From Gemmatimonas sp. (lineage in GTDB: Bacteria > Gemmatimonadota > Gemmatimonadetes > Gemmatimonadales > Gemmatimonadaceae): 64,000 nucleotides of DNA. The stretch spans positions 112,230-176,229 of the forward strand of contig NZ_JANPLK010000072.1 of assembly GCF_031426495.1 (NCBI RefSeq). Direction: 5' to 3'. The first letter of the stretch is position 1. Every line of letters starts with the position of its first letter. Under the pieces are notes generated by a model. The model was not told the origin of the DNA. It did not search any database and saw only the letters and a program-made list of their open reading frames with translations. This document shows positions 34,350 through 43,300 of this stretch, piece by piece. Position numbers and translations under genes: made by a program.

Positions 34350-36251
34350 ATGCAAAAGCCCAGCTCGCTCGTGCTAATCGGCGCCGTGCTCATGGTGAGC
34401 GCCTGCGCCCGTCCGACGACCGTCGTGTTGCCACCCACGCCGATCGTCGCTCCGCCGGCGATCGTGTCGGGGATGCCTGCCGTGCCCGCCGTTCGCGGTG
34501 CGCCGATCGACGTACGCGTACGCTACCCGGCCGAGAACCAGCTGCTTACGAGCCGGGACTCCAATTTCGTGCTCGGCAGCCTCGGCACCGGCGACGCGTC
34601 GCTTACGATCAACGGGCAGGCGGTTCCGGTGGCGCCGAACGGGGCGTTCCTGGCGTGGCTGGTCAATCCGCCGACCGGTGCGCTGCGGTACGATATGGTG
34701 GTGGCGCGGGCCGCCGACACGGTGCGACGCACGGTCAAAGTGCGGCTGCCGGTGCGCACGCCGTTGCCTGGTACGGGCAAGCTGCGCGTGGACAGTGGCT
34801 CGGTGTTGCCGGTACGTGGGGTGTGGGCGAAGCGCGATGACTACCTGCGGGTCAGCCTGCGCGCGCCGGCCAATGCGATCGTGTTGGTGCAGGGCAGCGA
34901 CAGCGTGGTGCGGCCATTGGTACGCGGCAACGGACTGACCGCTGTACCGGGCGTCGCCTCAGGCGATGCGAATGGCGACGACATGGCGTCGGTGTTCTCT
35001 ACCGAACTCGCCGCGCGATTGCTGACCGACAGCGCCCGTGCGCCGCGGCTAATCGCGATTCGCGGCAGCGACACGGTGCGGCTAACGGTGCCAATCGTGC
35101 GCGCGCTGCCCACGGACGCGCGCGTGTTGGCGATGCTGCGCAGTACCTCGACGATCGGGAGTGATACGGATCGCGTCGTGAACGCACGCACCATCGTAGA
35201 CGGCACGTACAAGTGGATGCTGTTGAACGGGACGATCGTGGAAGTGACCGGACGGCAACAGGGGTATACGCGCATCCGCCTCGATGGCACGCTCGACGTC
35301 TGGGTGGATAGCAACGACCTCGTCATGCTTCCCGAAGGCACCGCGCTGCCGCGACGCGTGACCGGTGGATTTCGCGTGACGCCGAGCGCCGAGTGGGTCG
35401 ATGTCGCCATCTCCACCGGTGATCGCCCGGCGCACTTGGTGGAGCCGGATGGCCGCACGCTGGTGCTCACGCTGTATGGCGTGCAGGCCAATCCCGAGAT
35501 CTCGCCGATCTTCGGCAACGATACACTCGTGCGCCGCATCAGCTGGGATCAGGTCACGAGTGATCGGGTGCGTATCACCTTCACGCTGTCGCAGCCCGTG
35601 TTCGGCTGGCAGTCGATTTGGGATGAGAGCCGCCGTCAGTTCGTATTGCGCGTGCGCCGTCCACCGCTGATCGATGCCGCGAATCCGCTGCGCGGCCTCA
35701 CGATCGCCGTCGATCCCGGTCATCCGCCCGCTGGTGCGACCGGGCCGACCGGACTCTATGAGGGCGACGCCGTGTTTCCGGTGGGTGAGCAGGTCGCTGC
35801 CCTGCTGCGGGCGCGCGGCGCGACCGTCGTGATGACGCGGACCTCGCTGGCCCCCGTCGGACTGACGGAGCGCGGCGTCACGGCCCGTCGGGCCAACGCG
35901 CATGCGTTCATCTCGGTGCACTTGAACGCGCTGCCCGACGGTGTGAATCCGTTCACGGCCAACGGGACCAGCACGCTCTTCTATCATCAGCACAGTGAGG
36001 CGCTCGCCCGTCCGGTGCAGGAGGAACTCATGAAGCGATTCGGGCTGCGCGACCTTGGCGTACACTACCAGAATCTCGCTGTGGCCCGACCCACGTGGTA
36101 TCCGTCGGCGCTCGCGGAAGGACTGTTTCTCATGCTGCCCGAGCAGGAAGCCGCCATGCGCGATGCGGGCTTTCAACGGAAGTATGCCGAAGGGCTGGTG
36201 GTGGGGCTCGAGCGATACTTCCGGATGTTCGCGCCAGTGTTGCAGCCGTGA
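34350..36251 (+). CDS. N-acetylmuramoyl-L-alanine amidase (Amidase_3), lipoprotein
   Basis: 633 aa. Signal with lipobox VSAC places it on an envelope membrane; an ATG seven codons upstream is an alternative start. About 440 residues of beta-rich region precede the zinc amidase domain (about 450-630). That domain has ligands in DPGHPP and LYEGD, SVHLNA, and catalytic Glu in SALAEGLFL. It cuts the bond between MurNAc and L-Ala, as in daughter-cell separation. The N-terminal part includes AMIN-like segments that may guide localisation. The stop overlaps the next gene as GTGA. Confidence 0.92.
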   Translation: MQKPSSLVLIGAVLMVSACARPTTVVLPPTPIVAPPAIVSGMPAVPAVRGAPIDVRVRYPAENQLLTSRDSNFVLGSLGTGDASLTINGQAVPVAPNGAFLAWLVNPPTGALRYDMVVARAADTVRRTVKVRLPVRTPLPGTGKLRVDSGSVLPVRGVWAKRDDYLRVSLRAPANAIVLVQGSDSVVRPLVRGNGLTAVPGVASGDANGDDMASVFSTELAARLLTDSARAPRLIAIRGSDTVRLTVPIVRALPTDARVLAMLRSTSTIGSDTDRVVNARTIVDGTYKWMLLNGTIVEVTGRQQGYTRIRLDGTLDVWVDSNDLVMLPEGTALPRRVTGGFRVTPSAEWVDVAISTGDRPAHLVEPDGRTLVLTLYGVQANPEISPIFGNDTLVRRISWDQVTSDRVRITFTLSQPVFGWQSIWDESRRQFVLRVRRPPLIDAANPLRGLTIAVDPGHPPAGATGPTGLYEGDAVFPVGEQVAALLRARGATVVMTRTSLAPVGLTERGVTARRANAHAFISVHLNALPDGVNPFTANGTSTLFYHQHSEALARPVQEELMKRFGLRDLGVHYQNLAVARPTWYPSALAEGLFLMLPEQEAAMRDAGFQRKYAEGLVVGLERYFRMFAPVLQP

Positions 36252-39200
36252 CGCGCACGATGTTCCGCCCGGCACTACGCACAACGATGCTGTTGGGCAT
36301 GCTCCTCACGAGCGCGCCCGTGGTAAACGCGCAAGTCGATCCGCGCGGCGCGATGCGTACCATCGCGATGCCGCATTTTCGGGTGCACTTCCGTCCTGAT
36401 CAGGAAGCGATGGCACGCCGGGCCGCCTTTCTGGCCGAGTCGGCCTACGCGCAGCTGTCGCGCGAGTTGGCACCGCCTTCGGGGCCGGTGGATCTGCTCA
36501 TTGCCGACAACGTGGACGCCAGCAACGGCTATGCGCAGGTGTTTCCCACGAATCGTGTCGTGATCTACGCCGTGCCGCCGATCGCGCTGCGCGAGTTGCG
36601 CTTCCATGACGAATGGCTGCGCATGGTGATCACGCACGAGATGGCGCACATCTTTCATATTGATCGGGCGCGTGGAGCGTGGGCCGTGGGGCGCGCCGTG
36701 TTCGGACGGAATCCGATGTTCTTTCCCAACGCGTTCACGCCAAGCTGGGTCAAGGAAGGGTTGGCGGTGCATTACGAATCGAAGCTCACTGGCACTGGAC
36801 GAGCGGTGAGCACCGACTTCCCGATGATCGCGCGGGTTGCCGTGCGCGATGCTTTTGTGCCGGGGCCGCAGCGATGGAGCTTGTCCACGTCGCAGTTTCC
36901 TGGCGGACAGACGGCGTATGCCTGGGGATCGCTGTTGATGCATCGGGCAGCGGCGCAACGTGATGGAAGCCTGCGTCGCTACGTGGACATCACCGCGGCG
37001 AACGTGGTGCCATTTCTGCTGAGCAGGAACAGTCGCGCCGCGTTCGGCGTGACCTTCGATAGTCTGTTCGTGCACATGACCGATTCGCTGCGGCGGGTGA
37101 CGTCGATGTTGCCCGGCGACAGCGTGTGGCACACCGTGAGCGCGAACGGCTGGTACGCGGCCGCTCCGCGATGGATCGGGAACGACACGCTGGCGTGGAG
37201 CGCCAGCAACGGCCGTGACGTGTCGGGGCTGTACGTCGCTTCGATTGGCGTGAACAGCGGAGCGCAGCCACTGAGGCTGGCGTGGCGCAACACGCTCGAT
37301 GTGAACGCGCCGATTCCTGGTGACGACAACGGCGCGATGGTGTTCGCGCAGTCGGAACGCATGGACCCGTATGTCGTGCGCTCGGATCTCTATCGTTCAC
37401 GCGGCGCCGATCGCGGTGGTGAGACGCGGTTGACCAAAGGCGCGCGGCTGGCGCAGCCGGATGTGCGCGCTGACGGCAGCATCGTGGCGGTGCAGCTCGG
37501 CGCGGATCGCACGCGATTGGTGCGCGTCAGTGCCACGGGCGAGAGTATCGTGCCGATCACGCCCGACGTGGCCTCGGAACGATGGGCCGAGCCGCGTTGG
37601 TCGCCCGACGGACAACGCATCGTCGCGGCGCAGCTGCTTCCCACCGGAGAGCAGCGCATCGTCGTGATGGATGTAACCGGCGATCTCCAGCTCGTGGTCG
37701 CCGGGGCCCGCGGTGTGTTCGCGAGTCCCAGCTTCACGCCTGATGGCAAGCGCCTGGTATGGGTGAGCGATCGTAGCGGACGTTCGCAACTGGAAACCGC
37801 TCCGATCGCCGCGGTCGGCGCGCCAATCGACACCATGCGCTGGCGCGTGGAGCGAGACGACGTGCGGGTCGTGTCGTCGGTCAGCAGCGGGGTGTTCGAT
37901 CCTTCCGTGTCGCCTGATGGCGCGCGTGTCGCCGCGCTCTTCTATCGTGCCGACGGCTATCACGTATCCTGGGCGCCGCTCGACACCGTCGGCGCGATCG
38001 CGCAATCGGCGTGGTATCCGGCGAAGAACACGGCCGACTTGTCGGTGCCGAACATGGCCGAGCTGGGTGGTCGTACAGAGTCGGCGGTGGTCACGGGCTA
38101 CTCGCCGCTGCGTCAGTTGGTGCCGCGTTACTGGATGCCGTTGATCGGCGAAGGGCGCAATGGCGGCGCGACGTACGGTGCGTCCACCAGTGGCGTCGAC
38201 ATTCTGGGACGGCATGCCTGGACGGCCAATGCGTTGGTGCAGCCGCAGCTGCGCGAGACGGATGCGTTCGCGTCGTATCGATACGCTGGTCTTGGGATCC
38301 AGTTGCTGGATGTGTCGGCGCAGCAGGCGTGGGATGGCACCTTTCGCGCGGTGAGCGACTCGGGAGCCACGCTGGGCTTCATCGCGCGTCGTCGCCGATT
38401 CGTGACCGGCTCGAGCACGTGGCGCGTGCCGCGCGTGCGGCGCTCGGTGAGTGCCACCCTCGGCGCGCAGTACGAGATGCGCGATTTCACGAGCGATGTG
38501 GACTCGGCACTCGGTGCGCCGAACTCGCTGTTGCGCACGGGTACGCGCTACGGCTCCTTCTTCGCCAGCAGCAGTGTGAGTACGGCGCGGCTGGGCGCGC
38601 GCGGCATCTCGGTAGAGGAAGGGTTCACGCTGAGCGGCAGCACGGCGTATCGCTGGCGCGAAGACGATGCGCTCGGCTCGGGAGCCTGGCGTTCGATCGT
38701 AGGGGCGCGACACTTCCTACCGCTCAACCTCCCAGGCTTCTCGCGTCATGTGATCGCCACGCGTGCCACGATCGGAGTAGCGCAACAGACGTCGACAACT
38801 GAGTTCAGCGTGGGCGGTACGAGTGGTCAGTCGGCCGAGCTGCTGCCGGGCGTGGTGGTGGGCGATCCGTCGCGTACCTTTTCGCTGCGCGGTGTCGCAC
38901 CGGGCACGCAGCGTGGCATTCGGGCGCTGGCCGGCGGCGTAGAGTATCGCGCGCCGTTGGTGTTGTTCAAGCGGTTGCCGAGCCCGTTCACGCTGTTCGT
39001 GGATCGCATGTCGGTCACGCTGTTCAGCGACGCGGCTCGGGCGTGGTGTCCGCGCGCGTTGGCGCAATCGGAGAATGTGGTGTGCGAGCGACCGGGTGAG
39101 CGCGACGGTTGGTTGGCATCGGCGGGTGCGGAGTTGGTGGTGGACCTGGCGGTGCAGTACGACACGCCGTATCGCATGCGCCTCGGCGCCGCGGCCCCGT

Positions 39201-39265
39201 ATGTGGCGCCGCGTGATGTGTCGCGGCGCGGGACGATCTACGTGACGTTAGGTGGGTACTTCTGA
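36248..39265 (+). CDS. Metallopeptidase (MA-like) fused to a TolB-type propeller and an outer-membrane beta-barrel
   Basis: 1005 aa with signal peptide (LLGMLLTSAPVVNAQ). Residues about 30-280 hold a gluzincin-type zinc site, HEMAHIFHID (H130, E131, H134) and the downstream WVKEGLAVHYE. About 290-600 carry WD40/TolB propeller repeats (WSPDGQRIVAAQ, FTPDGKRLVWVSDRSG, SPDGARVAALF). The last 380 residues look like an outer-membrane barrel ending in YVTLGGYF, with the terminal aromatic typical of barrel insertion. So it is probably a surface or periplasmic protease anchored by its own barrel. Coupled by GTGA to the amidase gene. An ATG four codons later is also possible. Confidence 0.82.
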   Translation: MTRTMFRPALRTTMLLGMLLTSAPVVNAQVDPRGAMRTIAMPHFRVHFRPDQEAMARRAAFLAESAYAQLSRELAPPSGPVDLLIADNVDASNGYAQVFPTNRVVIYAVPPIALRELRFHDEWLRMVITHEMAHIFHIDRARGAWAVGRAVFGRNPMFFPNAFTPSWVKEGLAVHYESKLTGTGRAVSTDFPMIARVAVRDAFVPGPQRWSLSTSQFPGGQTAYAWGSLLMHRAAAQRDGSLRRYVDITAANVVPFLLSRNSRAAFGVTFDSLFVHMTDSLRRVTSMLPGDSVWHTVSANGWYAAAPRWIGNDTLAWSASNGRDVSGLYVASIGVNSGAQPLRLAWRNTLDVNAPIPGDDNGAMVFAQSERMDPYVVRSDLYRSRGADRGGETRLTKGARLAQPDVRADGSIVAVQLGADRTRLVRVSATGESIVPITPDVASERWAEPRWSPDGQRIVAAQLLPTGEQRIVVMDVTGDLQLVVAGARGVFASPSFTPDGKRLVWVSDRSGRSQLETAPIAAVGAPIDTMRWRVERDDVRVVSSVSSGVFDPSVSPDGARVAALFYRADGYHVSWAPLDTVGAIAQSAWYPAKNTADLSVPNMAELGGRTESAVVTGYSPLRQLVPRYWMPLIGEGRNGGATYGASTSGVDILGRHAWTANALVQPQLRETDAFASYRYAGLGIQLLDVSAQQAWDGTFRAVSDSGATLGFIARRRRFVTGSSTWRVPRVRRSVSATLGAQYEMRDFTSDVDSALGAPNSLLRTGTRYGSFFASSSVSTARLGARGISVEEGFTLSGSTAYRWREDDALGSGAWRSIVGARHFLPLNLPGFSRHVIATRATIGVAQQTSTTEFSVGGTSGQSAELLPGVVVGDPSRTFSLRGVAPGTQRGIRALAGGVEYRAPLVLFKRLPSPFTLFVDRMSVTLFSDAARAWCPRALAQSENVVCERPGERDGWLASAGAELVVDLAVQYDTPYRMRLGAAAPYVAPRDVSRRGTIYVTLGGYF

Positions 39266-39335
39266 TCTTGAGCCTTCGGTGTGCTGGCGGTGTGCTGGCG
39301 GATCGTGGGATGCCGGTGGATGGCTCTGTGGTTCA

Positions 39336-39370
39336 CGCGAAGGGCGCGGAGGGCCGCGAAGGGCGCGAAG
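39336..39370 (+). repeat. Short 9-bp tandem repeat (CGCGAAGGG type)
   Basis: Units CGCGAAGGG, CGCGGAGGGC, CGCGAAGGG and CGCGAAG in a row, in the non-coding gap before the carbonic anhydrase gene. Confidence 0.65.
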
Positions 39371-39394
39371 CACTGCACACAGCGCGCTGTTGGA

Positions 39395-39425
39395 ACTCCA
39401 TACCCCGTACTCCATACCCCATACT
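39395..39425 (+). repeat. Tandem ACTCCATACCCC repeat upstream of carbonic anhydrase gene
   Basis: Two and a half 14-bp units of ACTCCATACCCCGT type, just before the T-rich stretch and the ATG at 39432. No function assigned. Confidence 0.65.
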
Positions 39426-39431
39426 GTTTTT

Positions 39432-39923
39432 ATGTCAGGATTCTGGATTCATGATTCGGCTGTCGTTGTGGGTGATGTGGTGTTGGGCGACGATGTAAGC
39501 ATTTGGCCGACCGCCGTGATTCGCGGCGACGTCGAGCGCATCGTGATCGGGGCGCGCAGCAACGTGCAGGATGGCGCGGTGATTCATGCCGATCCGGGGA
39601 AGCCGACGATCGTAGGGGAGGACTGTGTGATCGGGCACCGGGCGGTGGTGCATGGCACCATCCTCGAGGACGGCGTGCTGGTGGGCATGGGGGCGATTCT
39701 GCTGAACAATGTGCGGGTGGGGCGGGGGAGCATCATCGCGGCCGGCGCGGTGGTCACGGAGGGGACGCAGGTGCCACCGGGGTCACTGGTGGTCGGCGTG
39801 CCGGGGAAGGTGGTGCGGCAGTTGAGTGCCGAGCAGCAGGCGGGGACGCTGGACAATGCGGCGCGGTATGTGGCGCTCAAGGAAGTGCACCGGAGCGGGT
39901 CACTGGCGCGGCGCACATCGTGA
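39432..39923 (+). CDS. Gamma carbonic anhydrase family protein
   Basis: 163 aa, left-handed beta-helix of hexapeptide repeats. The metal-binding histidines appear in the usual spacing in AVIHADPG and VIGHRAVVHG. The trimeric enzymes hydrate CO2, though many family members are inactive or bind other ligands. Start is the ATG at 39432; the frame is open upstream across repeat sequence that is unlikely to be coding. It stands alone, without clear operon partners. Confidence 0.92.
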   Translation: MSGFWIHDSAVVVGDVVLGDDVSIWPTAVIRGDVERIVIGARSNVQDGAVIHADPGKPTIVGEDCVIGHRAVVHGTILEDGVLVGMGAILLNNVRVGRGSIIAAGAVVTEGTQVPPGSLVVGVPGKVVRQLSAEQQAGTLDNAARYVALKEVHRSGSLARRTS

Positions 39924-40393
39924 GAGCGGGCAATTGCCTGCTTTCGGTGTGTCTGCAAGCAAGCGCGCTCTGGCGAGCGGTGTACGAATGTGATTGAAGT
40001 GCTGGCGCGCATGTCGGCGTACTGTGCTGATGCTGCCGCTGCCGGTCTGAGCAGGCGCTTCGTAACCGGTTTTAAGCCAATGCTTTACGCGATGCTGTCG
40101 GCACTGTCGAGACAGCTGGGCCGGGATGAAACGGCTGTGTCCGCTCTACCGTGACAGCTGCGGTGCTCACAAAAGCTGGCCTCGGTGGAGAACTTTCGAC
40201 GCGTCGCACATCCGTGATGTGACTTGTACAACGCGTTCACGGGGAACGACTTACACCGCTACTTGTGCGGCCTCACGAACGGAGGCACCATACCCGCCCA
40301 CTCGGCCCCCCGCCAAGTTCTCGAGGACGCACTTGAGAACGTCGAGTATCGGTCATTTTGCCCCGCCCCACGCCAACTGCAGGAGCCTCACGA
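39924..40393 (+). promoter_or_regulatory. Long leader region before nrdJ
   Basis: 470 bp without a convincing gene. I looked for a cobalamin riboswitch and NrdR boxes and see neither. A 9-bp hairpin (40317-40340) and a clear Shine-Dalgarno (AGGAG at 40381-40385) mark the nrdJ end. The rest shows no recognisable element. Confidence 0.4.
40317..40340. repeat. Inverted repeat in the nrdJ leader
   Basis: GTTCTCGAG - GACGCA - CTTGAGAAC: 8 of 9 positions pair, with a 6-nt loop, 53 bp before the nrdJ start. No T-run follows, so it is not a terminator; it may be an operator or leader hairpin. Confidence 0.5.
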
Positions 40394-43300
40394 ATGCCCT
40401 TCTCCGCCACGCCACCGGAAGGACTGGTAACGCTGTCCGCGAACGCTCGGACCGTGCTCGACAAGCGCTACCTGGTCAAGGACAAGTCCGGTAAGTCGGT
40501 GGAGAAGCCGGAGGACATGTTCTGGCGCGTGGCGACGGTGGTGGCCGAGGCCGATCGCCGGTACGGAGCCAGCGATGGGGCAGTGCAGGCGGTGGCGGAA
40601 GAGTTCTACTTCCTGATGACGCAACGTCGGTTCGAGCCGAACTCGCCGACGCTCATGAACGCCGGCCGTCCGTTGGGCCAGCTCTCCGCCTGTTTCGTGC
40701 TGCCGGTGGATGACGCGCTCAGCAACGGCCAGAGCGGCATCTATGACACGCTGCGCAGCATGGCGCTGATCCATCAGTCGGGCGGCGGTACGGGCTTCTC
40801 CTTCTCGCGGCTGCGAGCCAAGGGCGCGATGGTGCGGAGCACGACCGGCGTGGCGTCGGGGCCGATTTCGTTCATGGAGCTGTACGACGCCAGCACGGAC
40901 GCGGTGAAGCAGGGCGGCACCCGTCGTGGTGCGAACATGGGCATTTTGCGAGTCGATCATCCCGACGTGCTCGATTTCATCGCGAGCAAGGAAGACCTTA
41001 CCAAGATCACGAACTTCAACATCTCGGTGGGCATCACCACCAAGTTCATGGACGCGGTGAAGGTTGACGGCAGCTACGACCTGCTCGATCCGAGCACCGG
41101 TCAGGTTACCGGTCAGGCCCGCGCGCGCGATGTGTGGGACAAAATGATCCTCGGCGCGTGGCGCACCGGTGAGCCGGGCGTGTTCTTCATCGACGAAGCG
41201 AACCGGTACAACCCGGTGCCGCACTTGGGTGCGTATGAAGCGACGAACCCGTGCGTTACGGGCGATACGCTTGTGGCCACCAGCAACGGCCTGGTAGCGA
41301 TCGCGTCGTTGGCCGAGCACGAGGAGGCCATGCCTGTCACGCTTGATGCGCGCTTCAGCGCCGGTCGTGTCGGACCCGCCGGTGTGCCGTTCGCGAGTGG
41401 GGTGAAGCCCGTGTTCCGCGTGGTTACGCGCGAGGGCTACGAGATTCGCGTGACCGCCGATCATCGGTTCATGACGGCGCGTGGTTGGGTGGAGGCGCAG
41501 TCGCTGACCGAAGGCGATGCCCTGCACGTTCAGAATGTGAAGGGCGGGTTCGGCACCACGGGCACGTCGGAAGAGGGGCGCGTGCTCGGGTGGCTCATCG
41601 CCGACGGCCACATCACTGGAGATTCCGGCCACGGTGCCGTGTTGGGTTTCTGGGGCGACGACCGCGAGGTCGCCGCCTCGTTTTCGCACGATGTGAACGA
41701 GATGCTCGGCACGAGCGGACGCGCACCGGTTGGCGTCGTTGACATCCCGTCGCGCGAGATGGCGACCGTGAGCAGCACCCGGCTGCGGGCGATGGTGGCT
41801 GAGCGATTTGGCGTGACCGCCGAGTCGAAGCTCGATCGCGTGCCGGCGGCGGTGTTGGCTGGTACGGAAACGATGCAGCAGGGTTTTCTGCAGGCACTGT
41901 TCACCGCCGATGGACACGTGAGCGGCACGCCGGAAAAGGGCGTGTCAGTGCGGCTGACGTCGATTTCTATGTCACTGCTGCAGGATGTGCAGCGCATGCT
42001 GCTCAACTTCGGCATCGCGTCGCGCATCTATCGCGATCGTCATCCCGCGCGCACGGTGACCATCAAGGGGGCTGACGTGTCGTGCCAGGCCGATCACGAT
42101 CTGGTGATTGCCCGTGACAACGTGTTGCGCTTCGCCGAAGAGATCGGCTTCCTGACGCGCGCCAAGAGCAACGCGCTGATTTCGCGCGTGGCGAGCTACG
42201 GCGCGCGTGGACCGTACCGCGAGTCGTTCACGGCTCGATTCGAGCGCATGGAGGCAGCGGGCGAGGAGATGGTGTACGACCTCACCGAGCCGCTCACCCA
42301 TTCGTTTATTGGCAACGGTTTCGTGGTACACAACTGCGGCGAGCAGCCGCTGTTGGCGTACGACGTGTGCAATCTGGGCTCGGTGAACGTCGGCTACTAC
42401 GTGAACAACGGCGAAGTCGATTGGGAAGCGATGCGTCGCGACATCGCGCTCAGCACGCACTTCCTCGACAACATCATTGACGTCAACAAGTATCCGCTGC
42501 CGGAAATCGACTCGCTGTCCAAGCGCATTCGTCGTATCGGCCTTGGCGTGATGGGCTTTGCCGACATGCTCGTGCGCCTGGGCATTCCGTATGACAGTGC
42601 GGAAGGCGTGGAGATGGGCCGCAAGGTTATGGAGTTCCTGGATGTCGAGGGCAAGAAGGAGAGCGAGCGTCTGGCCAAGGAGCGTGGCGCATTCCCCGAA
42701 TGGGCGCGCTCCATCTTCGGCCCCGACGAAACGTGCGCGCGCGACGAAAACGACGAGCGCATTCGCCCCATGCAGCTGCTGCGCAATTGCAACGTGACGA
42801 CGGTGGCACCCACCGGCACGATCTCCATTATCGCCGGTTGCTCCAGCGGACTCGAGCCGTTGTTCGCGGTGGCGTTCATGCGCAATCAGGCGGGCGTGAT
42901 GATGCCCGATGTGAACGAAGATTTCGTGGCGATCGCCAAGACCGAAGGCTGGTACAGCGATGAACTCATGGAGCGCATCGCGAAAACGGGCACCGTGAAG
43001 CATGCCGACGTGCCGGCCAAGTGGCAGGCGGTGTTCAACACGGCGAACAACATCGCGCCGGTGTATCACATCCAAATGCAGGCGGCGTTCCAGCAGCATT
43101 GCGACTCGGCCATCTCCAAGACCACCAACTTCGGTTACGCCGCCACGCAGGATGACGTGCGCGCGATCTACGAGATGGCGTACGACATGAAGTGCAAGGG
43201 TGTCACCGTGTACCGTGATGGCTCGCGCGACAACCAGGTGCTCAGCACCGGTGCCACGCAGGACGCCGCCGCCAAGCGCGACGATGCCAAGGCCGCCGGC

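Noticed and set aside
39924..40393. Cobalamin riboswitch before nrdJ
   Set aside because: I found no B12-box-like conserved core; the region is left as unexplained.
40126..40494. A gene in the nrdJ leader
   Set aside because: The frame crosses into nrdJ, has no ribosome site and shows no recognisable domain.
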